NCBI RefSeq assembly: GCF_003205875.1
Contig: NZ_PUBZ01000065.1
Span: 62,001-126,000, forward strand
Source: Herpetosiphon llansteffanensis
GTDB lineage: Bacteria; Chloroflexota; Chloroflexia; Chloroflexales; Herpetosiphonaceae
Reading direction: 5' to 3'
Length of the DNA stretch: 64,000 nt
Under the pieces are notes generated by a model. That model saw only the letters and a program-made list of their open reading frames with translations, was not told where the DNA came from and did not search any database. The first letter of the stretch is position 1; every line of letters starts with the position of its first letter. This document shows, piece after piece, positions 35,763 through 44,066 of this stretch. The position numbers were made by a program, and so were the translations under genes.

Positions 35763-37547
35763 ATGTCGTTTCGTAACCTTGGTGAGTTGTTTCGCGAGCG
35801 TTCCCAAGCCTTTGCCCACCTCAACCGCTGGCGAACCCGCCGCAATGGCGAATGGTTGACCTGCACTAATGCAGAACATCAACGCCATGTCTATCAACTC
35901 ATGGCTGGTTTTCAAGCGTTGGGGCTGCAAAAAGGCGATCGGGTGGGAATTATGGCCAACACGAGTGTCGATTGGCTTGAAGCTGATTGGGCGCTCGTTT
36001 GTTCTGGAGCCGTGCCAGTTTCGATTTATCCCTCATTGATGGCCGATACCGTGGCTTTTATTGCCCAAGATGCAGAACTTAAGTTTCTGCTGATTGAAAA
36101 TCGCGAACAATACGATAAATTGCAGGCCGTGCGCTCGCAACTTGAGCATATCGAGCGGGTCATTATTTTTGATGGCCGCGACTTGCCCAGCGACGACCCG
36201 TGGATTTTATCGCTCACCAGTTTACGCCGCATGGCAACCAACGATTCAACTGCGCAAGAGGTGTTTGCCACCAACTGCGCCAAACAGATCGAGCCAGAAG
36301 ATCTGGCGACGATCGTTTATACCTCGGGCACGACTGGTAATCCCAAAGGTGCAATGTTGGCGCATCGGGCCTTACTGGGCGAATTAAACGCGATTCGCAG
36401 CACGATGGGCATGAAGATGGGCGAAGATGATGTGTTGTTTTTGCCAGCAGCGCATATTTTTGGCCGCTTGCAGCATATGTGCGGGGTCGATAACGGCCTC
36501 AACACAGCAATCATCGAATCGATTAAACAAGTGCTCGACGATGTGCAAACGATCAAACCAACCTTCTTCTTCAGCGTTCCCCGCATGTACGAGAAGATTT
36601 TTAGCACAGCCCAAGCGCGGGCCGAAGCCAGCCCAATTCGCAAACGAATTTTTGCTTGGGCAATCAAGATCGCGCGCCAGCAAAGTAACTACAAAGCCAA
36701 AAAAGCTGCTGCTCCTGCAAGCTTCAAGCTCAAATATGGCTTGGCTGATCGCTTGGTGTTTAAAAAAGTCCGCACCTTGCTTGGCGGCAACATTCGCTAT
36801 GCAATTACTGGCGGCGCACCGCTCGACATCGAAATTTTGGAATTTTTCAATGGCGCAGGGGTGTTGTTGCTCGAAGGCTGGGGCTTGACCGAAACCTCTG
36901 CTGCGGTAACTGCCAATCGCCCAGACGATTATCGGCTTGGCACTGTTGGCAAGGTGTTTCCTGGCAACGAACTTAAAATTGCCGCCGATGGCGAGGTGCT
37001 GGTGCGCGGCAATCTGGTAATGAGCGGCTACTACAATAATCAGCAAAAAACCGACGAAGCGCTGATTGATGGCTGGTTTCATACTGGCGACATCGGCAAC
37101 ATCGATGCTGACGGCTTTTTGAGCATCGTTGATCGCAAAAAAGATCTGCTGATTACTGCATCGGGCAAAAACATTGCGCCGCAAGCAGTTGAAGCCGCCT
37201 TCAAAAATAGCCCCTACATCTCGCAATGTGCAGTGTTCGGCGACCGCCGACCCTATTTGGTGGCGCTCTTCACGCTTGATCTAGAAGCAGTGACCGCTTG
37301 GGCGAATCGCGAGCATGTGCCGGTTGATGCCAATTTACATAAGCATCCTAAATTAGTGGCGGCGATTGAGCACGAAGTCCAAACGATCAACCCTAGCTTG
37401 CCCTCGTTCGAGCAAATTAAGGCCTATGAAATTTTGGCCGAAGATTTTACAATTGAAAACGATTTACTCACGCCAACGCTCAAAATTCGTCGCCGCCAAA
37501 TCTATGATCGTTTTGCCAAGACTTTTGAGCAATTGTACAAACGCTAG
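35763..37547 (+). CDS. Long-chain fatty acid--CoA ligase (AMP-forming)
   Basis: A 594-residue adenylate-forming enzyme that activates fatty acids to acyl-CoA through an acyl-AMP. The ATP-binding motif is YTSGTTGNPKGAML near residue 183, the second signature is GWGLTETSAAVT near 375, and the hinge region is GWFHTGDIGNIDADGFLSIVDRKKDLL near 440, followed by the Lys-containing C-terminal domain. The length fits the FadD15/LACS-type group. TGGAGG lies eight bases before the ATG. The next gene follows after nine bases, so the two are likely co-transcribed. Confidence 0.94.
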   Translation: MSFRNLGELFRERSQAFAHLNRWRTRRNGEWLTCTNAEHQRHVYQLMAGFQALGLQKGDRVGIMANTSVDWLEADWALVCSGAVPVSIYPSLMADTVAFIAQDAELKFLLIENREQYDKLQAVRSQLEHIERVIIFDGRDLPSDDPWILSLTSLRRMATNDSTAQEVFATNCAKQIEPEDLATIVYTSGTTGNPKGAMLAHRALLGELNAIRSTMGMKMGEDDVLFLPAAHIFGRLQHMCGVDNGLNTAIIESIKQVLDDVQTIKPTFFFSVPRMYEKIFSTAQARAEASPIRKRIFAWAIKIARQQSNYKAKKAAAPASFKLKYGLADRLVFKKVRTLLGGNIRYAITGGAPLDIEILEFFNGAGVLLLEGWGLTETSAAVTANRPDDYRLGTVGKVFPGNELKIAADGEVLVRGNLVMSGYYNNQQKTDEALIDGWFHTGDIGNIDADGFLSIVDRKKDLLITASGKNIAPQAVEAAFKNSPYISQCAVFGDRRPYLVALFTLDLEAVTAWANREHVPVDANLHKHPKLVAAIEHEVQTINPSLPSFEQIKAYEILAEDFTIENDLLTPTLKIRRRQIYDRFAKTFEQLYKR

Positions 37548-37556
37548 AGGATTGTT

Positions 37557-38216
37557 GTGATTACGATTCAAACCTTGGCCATCGGCCAGCCCCAAACCTA
37601 CCACGATGCCAAAGGCGCTTGGTCGTCGGCGATTAGCCGTCACGCCGTTGCTACACCAGTGCGCCTCGAAAGCTTGGGCCATGTTGGCGATGCGGTTGCC
37701 GACACCAAAAACCATGGCGGGCCAGATAAAGCTGTGTGTTGCCAGCCAGCCAGCCATTATCCGTTGTGGCAAGCAGAATATGGGCTTGCAGCTGATCATC
37801 CGATGTTGCAACCAAGCGGCATCGGCGAAAATTGGACGCTGAGCAACGCCACCGAGCATGATGTTTGTATTGGCGATGTGTTCAAGGTTGGCAGCGCATT
37901 GGTGCAGGTCTGTGCGCCACGCTACCCGTGCACCAAACAAGATCGCAAACTTGGGCTGGATGGCTTGCAAAAACGCACAGTCGAAACGCTACGCAGCGGC
38001 TTTTATCTGCGGGTCTTACAGCCTGGTGAGGTGCAAGTTGGCGATCAATTGGCATTAATCGAGCGTCCGCATCCTGAAATTACGGTGCATAAAGTTAACC
38101 AACATCTGCACCATGAGCGCGATGAAGCCTTTGGGCGTGAGCTATTGGCCGTGCCCGAACTCGCCGCCAGCTGGAAGCGGATTATTCAAATGATTATTCC
38201 TAGCTTGGCTGAATAA
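37557..38216 (+). CDS. MOSC domain protein (YiiM-like)
   Basis: A 219-residue protein with a beta-barrel MOSC domain, related to the sulfur-carrier domain of molybdenum cofactor sulfurases. KNHGGPDKAVCC near residue 48 and CAPRYPCTKQDRK near residue 120 are the family motifs, the latter with the reactive Cys. YiiM-like members take part in reduction of N-hydroxylated compounds with molybdoenzymes. It starts with GTG after GAGG and lies nine bases behind the acyl-CoA synthetase. Confidence 0.88.
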   Translation: MITIQTLAIGQPQTYHDAKGAWSSAISRHAVATPVRLESLGHVGDAVADTKNHGGPDKAVCCQPASHYPLWQAEYGLAADHPMLQPSGIGENWTLSNATEHDVCIGDVFKVGSALVQVCAPRYPCTKQDRKLGLDGLQKRTVETLRSGFYLRVLQPGEVQVGDQLALIERPHPEITVHKVNQHLHHERDEAFGRELLAVPELAASWKRIIQMIIPSLAE

Positions 38217-38224
38217 GCATTCCC

Positions 38225-38266
38225 GCGTTCCCTCAGCCCCTTTCTCAGAGGGGTTTGAGGGAACGC
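38225..38266 (+). terminator. Large hairpin after the MOSC gene
   Basis: GCGTTCCCTCA and TGAGGGAACGC are perfect arms, with an inner CCCCT/AGGGG pairing, starting nine bases after the stop codon. It lacks a T run, so it may be a repeat element acting as a weak terminator or stabiliser. Confidence 0.55.
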
Positions 38267-38559
38267 AAATCTATAGCAGTTGCTCAAGCATAATCCGCGA
38301 CCAAACCATATTCCTTGATGAACGTGGCAATCGGCCTTCGCGATCTTCGTGATCTTCGCGGTTGCCGTAACCTGATTCCCATGCCTATCTATGGTTGCCA
38401 CGAATCAGCTCCTTCATCCCTCGGTTGCTCTGCGCCTCTGCGTTGAAAACTACAATATTTTTAGCCACGAATTGCACGAATTGCACGAATGAGAAATAGC
38501 TATTGGCTTTTGGCTAAGGGCTTCATCCCTCATCCTTCATCCTTCATCCCTTCTATGTT
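38267..38559. repeat. CACGAA/CTTCGTG repeat tract
   Basis: No gene. Holds CCTTCGCGATCTTCGTGATC (38336-38355) continuing into CTTCGCGG, TTTTTAGCCACGAATTGCAC (about 38458-38477) followed by GAATTGCACGAATGAG, and CATCCCTCATCCTTCATCC. The second is nearly identical to a unit at 9352. Confidence 0.7.
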
Positions 38560-39090
38560 CTATAGTAGTTGCTCAAGCTCGGCGCGCATAGCCACGCGGG
38601 CGCTTGCTGGCAAGCCAGCGGCGATATGGCCTTGGGCAATTGTCGTTAATTCATGGCCATATTCAGCCTCAGTCAAGGCCCGAAAGCCCAAGCGCGCATA
38701 CAATTTAGCATTCCAGGCAATATCGTTGAAGGTGAGCAAGCTCATGCTGCGATAGCCCTGCGCCTTGCCCCACGCCGCCACTGCCGCGATTAATCGTCGG
38801 CCCAAGCCACGCTGGCCATGCTCTGGATGCACATCAAGTTCACTGAGATAGACTTCATGATCGATAATGTTGGCCAAGGCAAAGCCAACTGGTGTATTGT
38901 GGGCATCGGCGGCAACCCAAACCCCATCCCAAGCGAAATAAGCCTGTAAATCGTCGAGGCTTGCTGGCGGCCATGCAGCAATAAAGGCGTGCTGAGTTGG
39001 CACAAACAGCTGGGCTGCTGCTACCTCGATTGCTGGCAACAAGCTTAATTCAGCCTGCGTTGGCCGCCGAATCGTATAATTTAGTTGCAT
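38560..39090 (-). CDS. GNAT family N-acetyltransferase
   Basis: A 176-residue acetyl-CoA-dependent acetyltransferase. The core fold is clear: VYLSELDVHPEHGQRGLGRRLI (motif A, with the R/Q-x-x-G-x-G/A pyrophosphate loop as RGLGRR) near residue 90, then ALTFNDIAWNAKLYARLGF-like motif B near 125. The substrate cannot be deduced. GAGGAATAGCA precedes the ATG. It sits 21 bases downstream of the WD40-like gene on the same strand. Confidence 0.88.
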   Translation of the reverse strand: MQLNYTIRRPTQAELSLLPAIEVAAAQLFVPTQHAFIAAWPPASLDDLQAYFAWDGVWVAADAHNTPVGFALANIIDHEVYLSELDVHPEHGQRGLGRRLIAAVAAWGKAQGYRSMSLLTFNDIAWNAKLYARLGFRALTEAEYGHELTTIAQGHIAAGLPASARVAMRAELEQLL

Positions 39091-39111
39091 TGCTATTCCT
39101 CAAAGCTCCGT

Positions 39112-40140
39112 TTACTCTGGAAGCTGCCACAATTGAATCTCATTATCAACCAAAATGGCTAAAATTGGCTTATGTGGATGCCATGAAGCATATTTAATCG
39201 TTTCATTGAATTTAATCGTAGGATAGTTCTCAAACGTATGGCTTTGATGGTTCAATGTTCGCAATTGGTATGATGGTTGATAGATAATGCTATGCTTGCT
39301 ATACGGGCTAATTGCAAGAATATCATCACTTATATTTTTATCAGCAAGCTCGGCCAGATGATTATCTTTCCATTGGATAATCGATGTTGGTGGATTTCGA
39401 ATGGCAATAATGAGGTTTTGGTGTGGGTTGACAGCCATTTCTGAATAACTGCCTTCAATTAATGTTGCTAATGTTTCATTTTCAGTATCAAGGATAATAA
39501 TTTCAGCATTTACGCTATTAATAACAATTTTTGTTGGATCTAACCATTCAATATTCCAGGTAAAATCAATGATTGGCGATAATTGCTTAATCATCGTACC
39601 ATTGTCATCAAATAAGACAATTTGATGATAATACTGACGATCAAAGGCATAATATTGATTGACAGCTAATTGATTTGTGCTGATATTCCAACTTATATCG
39701 CGAAATGAATATTCTATATTACTATTAATTTGTTTGATAATTGTGCCATCAGCTGACCATAAAACGAGCCGGTTGCCATATGACACCGCCACAATATCTT
39801 TGCTCGGATGCCATTTGATGTCGCGAATAAACGGCCCCATAAATAAATGTGAGCGAAAATCAGCGACAAGCTCACCAGCGATTGAATAGATAAGGATATT
39901 TTGCTTATCACTTGAGACAGCCAACAGATCGCCACGTGAATTCCATTGCACAATCTCGGCAAATGGTTTGCGTTGATCAGTCGTAATCGTATGGACGAGC
40001 GTTGGGGTATCGACAGGCGCAAGTTGCTCAAGCGTAAATGGCCGATTGGCCCAATAGAAATAACCAGCGGCACTAACCAGCAAGGCCAGCAAAATGCCAA
40101 AACTCAATAGGGTTTGCCAACGCGACTTAAGGCTCTGCAT
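39112..40140 (-). CDS. Membrane-anchored WD40-like beta-propeller protein
   Basis: A 342-residue protein with an N-terminal transmembrane helix (residues 12-32) and an extracytoplasmic beta-propeller. Several repeats carry WD-like ends: VQWNSRGDLLAVSSD, IKWHPSKDIVAVSYG, ISWNISTNQLAVNQ, IEWLDPTKIVINS and ASWHPHKPILAILVD. The gene is more AT-rich than its neighbours. The role is probably protein-protein interaction or sensing; no enzyme motif was seen. Confidence 0.78.
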   Translation of the reverse strand: MQSLKSRWQTLLSFGILLALLVSAAGYFYWANRPFTLEQLAPVDTPTLVHTITTDQRKPFAEIVQWNSRGDLLAVSSDKQNILIYSIAGELVADFRSHLFMGPFIRDIKWHPSKDIVAVSYGNRLVLWSADGTIIKQINSNIEYSFRDISWNISTNQLAVNQYYAFDRQYYHQIVLFDDNGTMIKQLSPIIDFTWNIEWLDPTKIVINSVNAEIIILDTENETLATLIEGSYSEMAVNPHQNLIIAIRNPPTSIIQWKDNHLAELADKNISDDILAISPYSKHSIIYQPSYQLRTLNHQSHTFENYPTIKFNETIKYASWHPHKPILAILVDNEIQLWQLPE

Positions 40141-40200
40141 AGTCTCTCCTACTCAAGCTGTTGTTGTACTCTCATTATCCAAGATTTATCGAACCATAAA

Positions 40201-40233
40201 CAAAACTCCTTTGGCTGAAATACCAAAGGAGTT
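40201..40233 (-). terminator. Terminator after the minus-strand gene at 40250
   Basis: AACTCCTTTGG and CCAAAGGAGTT form an 11-bp perfect stem with an 8-base loop; on the minus strand it is followed by TTTTG. Confidence 0.75.
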
Positions 40234-40249
40234 GTAGTTTGTTCAAATG

Positions 40250-40954
40250 CTAGGCGGTTGGCGGGCGGAGATAGGTGCGGTCTTGCAAGTTGGCTAGTTC
40301 GGTTTCTTCAGTTTCATCGTCGTCGTCAAGCTCGGGCATTGGGGCTTGAAAACTGTGTAGCGCATCGAGCACTTTGCTGACGTTCTGCATCAGATCGCGA
40401 ATTTCTTGGCGTAGCTCGTGTTCTTCGTGCAGCGCTTCGCCAAATGGCCACGACTGACGACCAGTTACCGTGCCAACAAAGGCCATATATTCGCCAGTAA
40501 AATGCAATTGCACGTCAATATCCAGCGGTTGATAATCGAAAGTTTTATCTTTGGTCGCTGCTTGAATCGCTTGGGTCAATTGTGGAATATTGACCACATT
40601 AAAGCGCTGTTCCTCGGTCAGAGGAATTGCATAATTCAAATCAAAATCGAGATCAACGTTGTAGGCGCAGCCTTCAATCGCGTGCAAACATGGCTCATCA
40701 GTATCGTGATACAAGGCGCAGATTGCATCGCTGCCCATCACTGAAATCGCAGTCAGCGCTGCATCCCAGGTAAAGCTAATGGTCGCAACTACATGCTCCA
40801 TCTGCGTGTCGCGCTGCTTGGCTGGTTGGCAACTGATGCTCAACGTCCGCGCCAACGAATGCGGATCTAGCTGTTCTTGCGAAAATTGAATCGCTAACCC
40901 TGCTCGCTCCGCCTCGCTAATTAATACCGTAACCACTGCTTCATATGTTAACAT
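40250..40954 (-). CDS. Hypothetical acidic protein
   Basis: A 234-residue soluble protein with no family I recognise. It has a mixed alpha/beta look, an acidic low-complexity segment near residue 212 (ELDDDDETEETEL) and no signal peptide. AAAGGAG stands five bases before the ATG. It is flanked by its own terminator and appears to be a single-gene unit. Confidence 0.6.
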   Translation of the reverse strand: MLTYEAVVTVLISEAERAGLAIQFSQEQLDPHSLARTLSISCQPAKQRDTQMEHVVATISFTWDAALTAISVMGSDAICALYHDTDEPCLHAIEGCAYNVDLDFDLNYAIPLTEEQRFNVVNIPQLTQAIQAATKDKTFDYQPLDIDVQLHFTGEYMAFVGTVTGRQSWPFGEALHEEHELRQEIRDLMQNVSKVLDALHSFQAPMPELDDDDETEETELANLQDRTYLRPPTA

Positions 40955-41050
40955 CTTCGCTCCTTTCAGCGAGGCTTGTTGTGTCCATGGTCATTATAGC
41001 ACTCTCAATCATGGCGCAACATTTGCCGCTCGTAGGAGATTGTAAATCGC

Positions 41051-42118
41051 TTAGGCTAAAACTTCAGCTAAAAAGCGGTCGGTCACAGGCTCCCAGCTGT
41101 ATTGTTGAACATGCTGCAAGCCATAGTCACGATAGCGCTGTTGTAGCTCAGGGTTTTGCAATAGTTCGATAATTGCCTTGGCGATGGCCGCTACGTCGCT
41201 TGGGCCAACCAAGGTGCCTGCTTGGCCATGCGGCACAACTTCGGGAATCGCCGCTACGTTGGTGCTGACAATCGGCAAACCACTAGCCATGGCTTCTAAA
41301 AAGACAATGCCAAAGCCTTCTTGAACGCTGGGCAAGCAAAAAATGCTGCTGCGCCCATACCACGCTCGCACTTCAGCATCGTCGGCAAGTGCGCCAAGCA
41401 TGCGCACTGAGGCTTCGAGATTGTAGGCGCGCACCACGCCGCGCAGCATGTCGTGATCGGGGCCGTCGCCAATAATTACCAATTGGGCTTGCGGCACATG
41501 CTCAACGACGCTGGCAAAGGCCCGAATCAAATCGATCACATGTTTGCGCGGATATTGGCGGGCAACACACAAAACCGTCCATGGATCGCGCTGTTTGCTC
41601 TGGGCCTGCTCCTGCCACAAACCCAAATCGATGCCTTCGGGCACAATGCCAATGCTGCTGGTTGGCACACCATAATGGGCGTGAATCATCTGGCGGCAAT
41701 ATTCGCTGGTTGAAATAACCTTGGGCGCACGCCGCGCATTGAGCATTTCGATGCGAGAGAGCGACCACAGCAAGGCGCGAATAAAGCCTTGTTCATGGCG
41801 TTGCTCCTCGGCAATTACGCCCTTGATGCTACAGATATAGGGCACATTTAAACGTTGGGCAACCAGCACGCCATCAATATCGAAGCCAACCACTAAATCG
41901 TATTGATGGTTGGCAAGGCGGCGGGGCAGTTGCCAGTTGTAATATAAACGGCGCAGGGTCAAATTGCGCGGCCAATTGCCAGTTGGCACGATGCGATCAA
42001 CGATGTGGCCACGGGCTTGCAACGTACGCGCTAATCCGCCGATTGCTGCCGCCGTGCCACTGCCATCAACCACCGTTTGTAACCACGAATCTAAGAATGC
42101 AATTCGCAATTGCTGCAT
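41051..42118 (-). CDS. Glycosyltransferase family 4 (GT-B fold)
   Basis: A 355-residue retaining glycosyltransferase. The N-terminal Rossmann half has a glycine-rich acceptor loop (GSGTAAAIGGLARTLQARGH). The C-terminal half carries the nucleotide-sugar-binding signature (SVQEGFGIVFLEAMASGLPIV) with the E-x7-E motif near residue 265 and a VCVARQYPRKHV start near 195. The substrate is not predictable. It is the last gene of a minus-strand row behind the cytochrome c and sugar dehydrogenase genes. Confidence 0.92.
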   Translation of the reverse strand: MQQLRIAFLDSWLQTVVDGSGTAAAIGGLARTLQARGHIVDRIVPTGNWPRNLTLRRLYYNWQLPRRLANHQYDLVVGFDIDGVLVAQRLNVPYICSIKGVIAEEQRHEQGFIRALLWSLSRIEMLNARRAPKVISTSEYCRQMIHAHYGVPTSSIGIVPEGIDLGLWQEQAQSKQRDPWTVLCVARQYPRKHVIDLIRAFASVVEHVPQAQLVIIGDGPDHDMLRGVVRAYNLEASVRMLGALADDAEVRAWYGRSSIFCLPSVQEGFGIVFLEAMASGLPIVSTNVAAIPEVVPHGQAGTLVGPSDVAAIAKAIIELLQNPELQQRYRDYGLQHVQQYSWEPVTDRFLAEVLA

Positions 42119-42148
42119 AGCACCTACATCTATTCAAGGCCAACGCGC

Positions 42149-42559
42149 TTAATCAATGCCACTTTTCAGCGTTAGCATATAACCAATCAGATCATTAATA
42201 TCTTGGGTTGATAATTTTTGGGCATAATCGCGCGGCATAATGCCTTCTTGAAATCCGCCAACCAATTCTTTATCTGGCTCGGTCAGCGAGAGCCGCAGAT
42301 AATCGATGGCGCTGGTGCCATCTGGGCGTTGGGCAGTGCGATTGCCAATATTCGAGAGATTTTGGCCAATGCCCTGACCCGCTTCGCCCGCAACATCACT
42401 ATGGCAATCGATGCATGCTTCGAGTTGATCGAGCGTCAGCACCTCGGCTCCTTGGAAAATGCGTTTGCCACGCTCTGCATTGCCGACGCTGGTGCTATCG
42501 TTGGCAGCACCACAGCCGAGCAACACCAAACCCAGCGCTAGATAGCACAATGTTCGCAT
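42149..42559 (-). CDS. c-type cytochrome lipoprotein
   Basis: A 136-residue exported protein. The N-terminal hydrophobic stretch ends in LLGCG, a lipobox, so it is probably a lipid-anchored protein. One heme-binding CxxCH motif is present (CIDCH, near residue 49), and Met near residue 108 (GIMPRDY) is a likely sixth ligand. It is a small class I cytochrome c. Its ATG shares one base with the stop of the upstream sugar dehydrogenase gene (TAATG), so the pair is translationally coupled and probably works as dehydrogenase and electron acceptor. Confidence 0.87.
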   Translation of the reverse strand: MRTLCYLALGLVLLGCGAANDSTSVGNAERGKRIFQGAEVLTLDQLEACIDCHSDVAGEAGQGIGQNLSNIGNRTAQRPDGTSAIDYLRLSLTEPDKELVGGFQEGIMPRDYAQKLSTQDINDLIGYMLTLKSGID

Positions 42560-43959
42560 TAACGCGCTCCATTATAGGTGATTCGGTAGATTGCACTTGT
42601 GCCAAAATCGGCGATATACATGTTGCCATCGGGGCCGGTAATTACATCGATTGGGTAAAGCATGCCATCGGCGAAGGTGGTGGATTTGGCTAGATAATCG
42701 CCGTTGCTCGTTTTGCCAACCTCAATATGTACAACCTCGCCTGTCTGCCAGAGCGTCAAAAAGGCGCTATCGCTGTAAATTTGCGGGTATTGGTTGCCGC
42801 TATAGAAGGTCACGCCAGTTGGTACCGAGTGGGCAGGAAAGCTAATCAATGCGCCGCGTGTGCCGCCATCGCTGGGCGGATCGCCAAAATAATAGGGGTA
42901 GCCATAGTGCTGGCCTTCGACCAGATAATTAAATTCATCTGGTGGATCGTCACCTTCAACCGAGCTAGGGCCATTATCGCCACCAAACAAGGCACCATCG
43001 GCGTTGAAGGCCACATCAAACACGTTGCCCAAGCCACGGGCATAGGGGCGCAAATCGGTGCCATCGGGGTTGACCGATAAAATGCTGGCGGCTAATTCAT
43101 TGTCCTCAAATTTGCCGTCGGTTGTGCTGCCAACCCCAAAATATAAGCGGCCATCGGGGCCAAAGGCCAAGCCATTATTGGAGTGCGGCTGCAACACCAT
43201 CGAGGGCAAATTATCAACGACAATTCGGCGGCTATCGGCCACGCCATCGCCATCGCTATCGCGCAGAGCTTCGATTTTGCCCGAACTGGCACAATACAAT
43301 TCGCCATCGCGCCAGACCAAGCCAACCAATAATTCAAAATCGCCAGCCCATTTGCTCAAGCTATCGATCTGGTGGTCGTTGTTTTGGTCGCGGCCAATCC
43401 AGAGATCGCCAGCAATATCGGCGATGTAGAGTTCGTTTTCTGGGCCAAAGGCGATGGCGGTCGGATTATCCATCGTGCCACTGGCGTAGATGCTCCACTC
43501 GAAGCCTTCGGGCAGATTGATTGCGCGCAGTTTGGGGTCGCGTTGGCGTTCGCGCTCAGGAATGCTGGTTTGCCACATCGTATAAAACGCTAGTGTGGCG
43601 ATTAAGGGCATGGCCAAGAGCAAAAAGAGCGCTAAGCCACGGCGGCGCAATTGCTGGTCGATGCTATATCGAATCTGCCGTGCCAGCGACCATAAGCCGC
43701 CTGCAACGATTGCCAGTGCACCCAGCACCACCGCCGCTTGGCTGAGCAAATCCCAAAATTTCACCCGAATTAATGGGTCACCAATGCCAATTGGGTAGGT
43801 GCTGAGCAAGCCTTGAAAAACCAGCAAAATCAAGCCTTGGATTGCGATGGTGAGGCCAATCCAGCGCCAGCGGCCTTTTTGGCGCATCAGCACTAATCCA
43901 CCGACAATCGCCCCAACCCACAGGGCTAGCAGCACTAAGCTCGCAATATTGAGCAGCAT
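42559..43959 (-). CDS. Membrane-bound PQQ-type glucose/sorbosone dehydrogenase-like protein
   Basis: A 466-residue protein with four to five N-terminal transmembrane helices (about residues 5-135) and a C-terminal six-bladed beta-propeller of the soluble glucose dehydrogenase family (ALGPENELYIADIAGDLW, GLAFGPDGRLYFGVGS, GLGNVFDVAFNADGALFGGDNG, VITGPDGNMYIADFG). Such enzymes oxidise sugars with PQQ. The ATG at 43959 follows AAAGGA; the open frame extends 15 codons upstream. It ends in the start codon of the cytochrome c gene, its likely electron acceptor. No PQQ synthesis genes are in the window. Confidence 0.84.
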   Translation of the reverse strand: MLLNIASLVLLALWVGAIVGGLVLMRQKGRWRWIGLTIAIQGLILLVFQGLLSTYPIGIGDPLIRVKFWDLLSQAAVVLGALAIVAGGLWSLARQIRYSIDQQLRRRGLALFLLLAMPLIATLAFYTMWQTSIPERERQRDPKLRAINLPEGFEWSIYASGTMDNPTAIAFGPENELYIADIAGDLWIGRDQNNDHQIDSLSKWAGDFELLVGLVWRDGELYCASSGKIEALRDSDGDGVADSRRIVVDNLPSMVLQPHSNNGLAFGPDGRLYFGVGSTTDGKFEDNELAASILSVNPDGTDLRPYARGLGNVFDVAFNADGALFGGDNGPSSVEGDDPPDEFNYLVEGQHYGYPYYFGDPPSDGGTRGALISFPAHSVPTGVTFYSGNQYPQIYSDSAFLTLWQTGEVVHIEVGKTSNGDYLAKSTTFADGMLYPIDVITGPDGNMYIADFGTSAIYRITYNGAR

Positions 43960-44066
43960 TATGATAATCCTTTGAGTGTGTTTACATAAAACATTGACCT
44001 GCAATGCAGGCCAACCTAGGTAGTTTCAGTTGTTCAGTCGTAGCACGCACTACTAGGCTCAGTATA

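Noticed and set aside
36384-37226. 280-codon minus-strand open frame inside the acyl-CoA synthetase
   Set aside because: Antisense shadow of a well-conserved enzyme.
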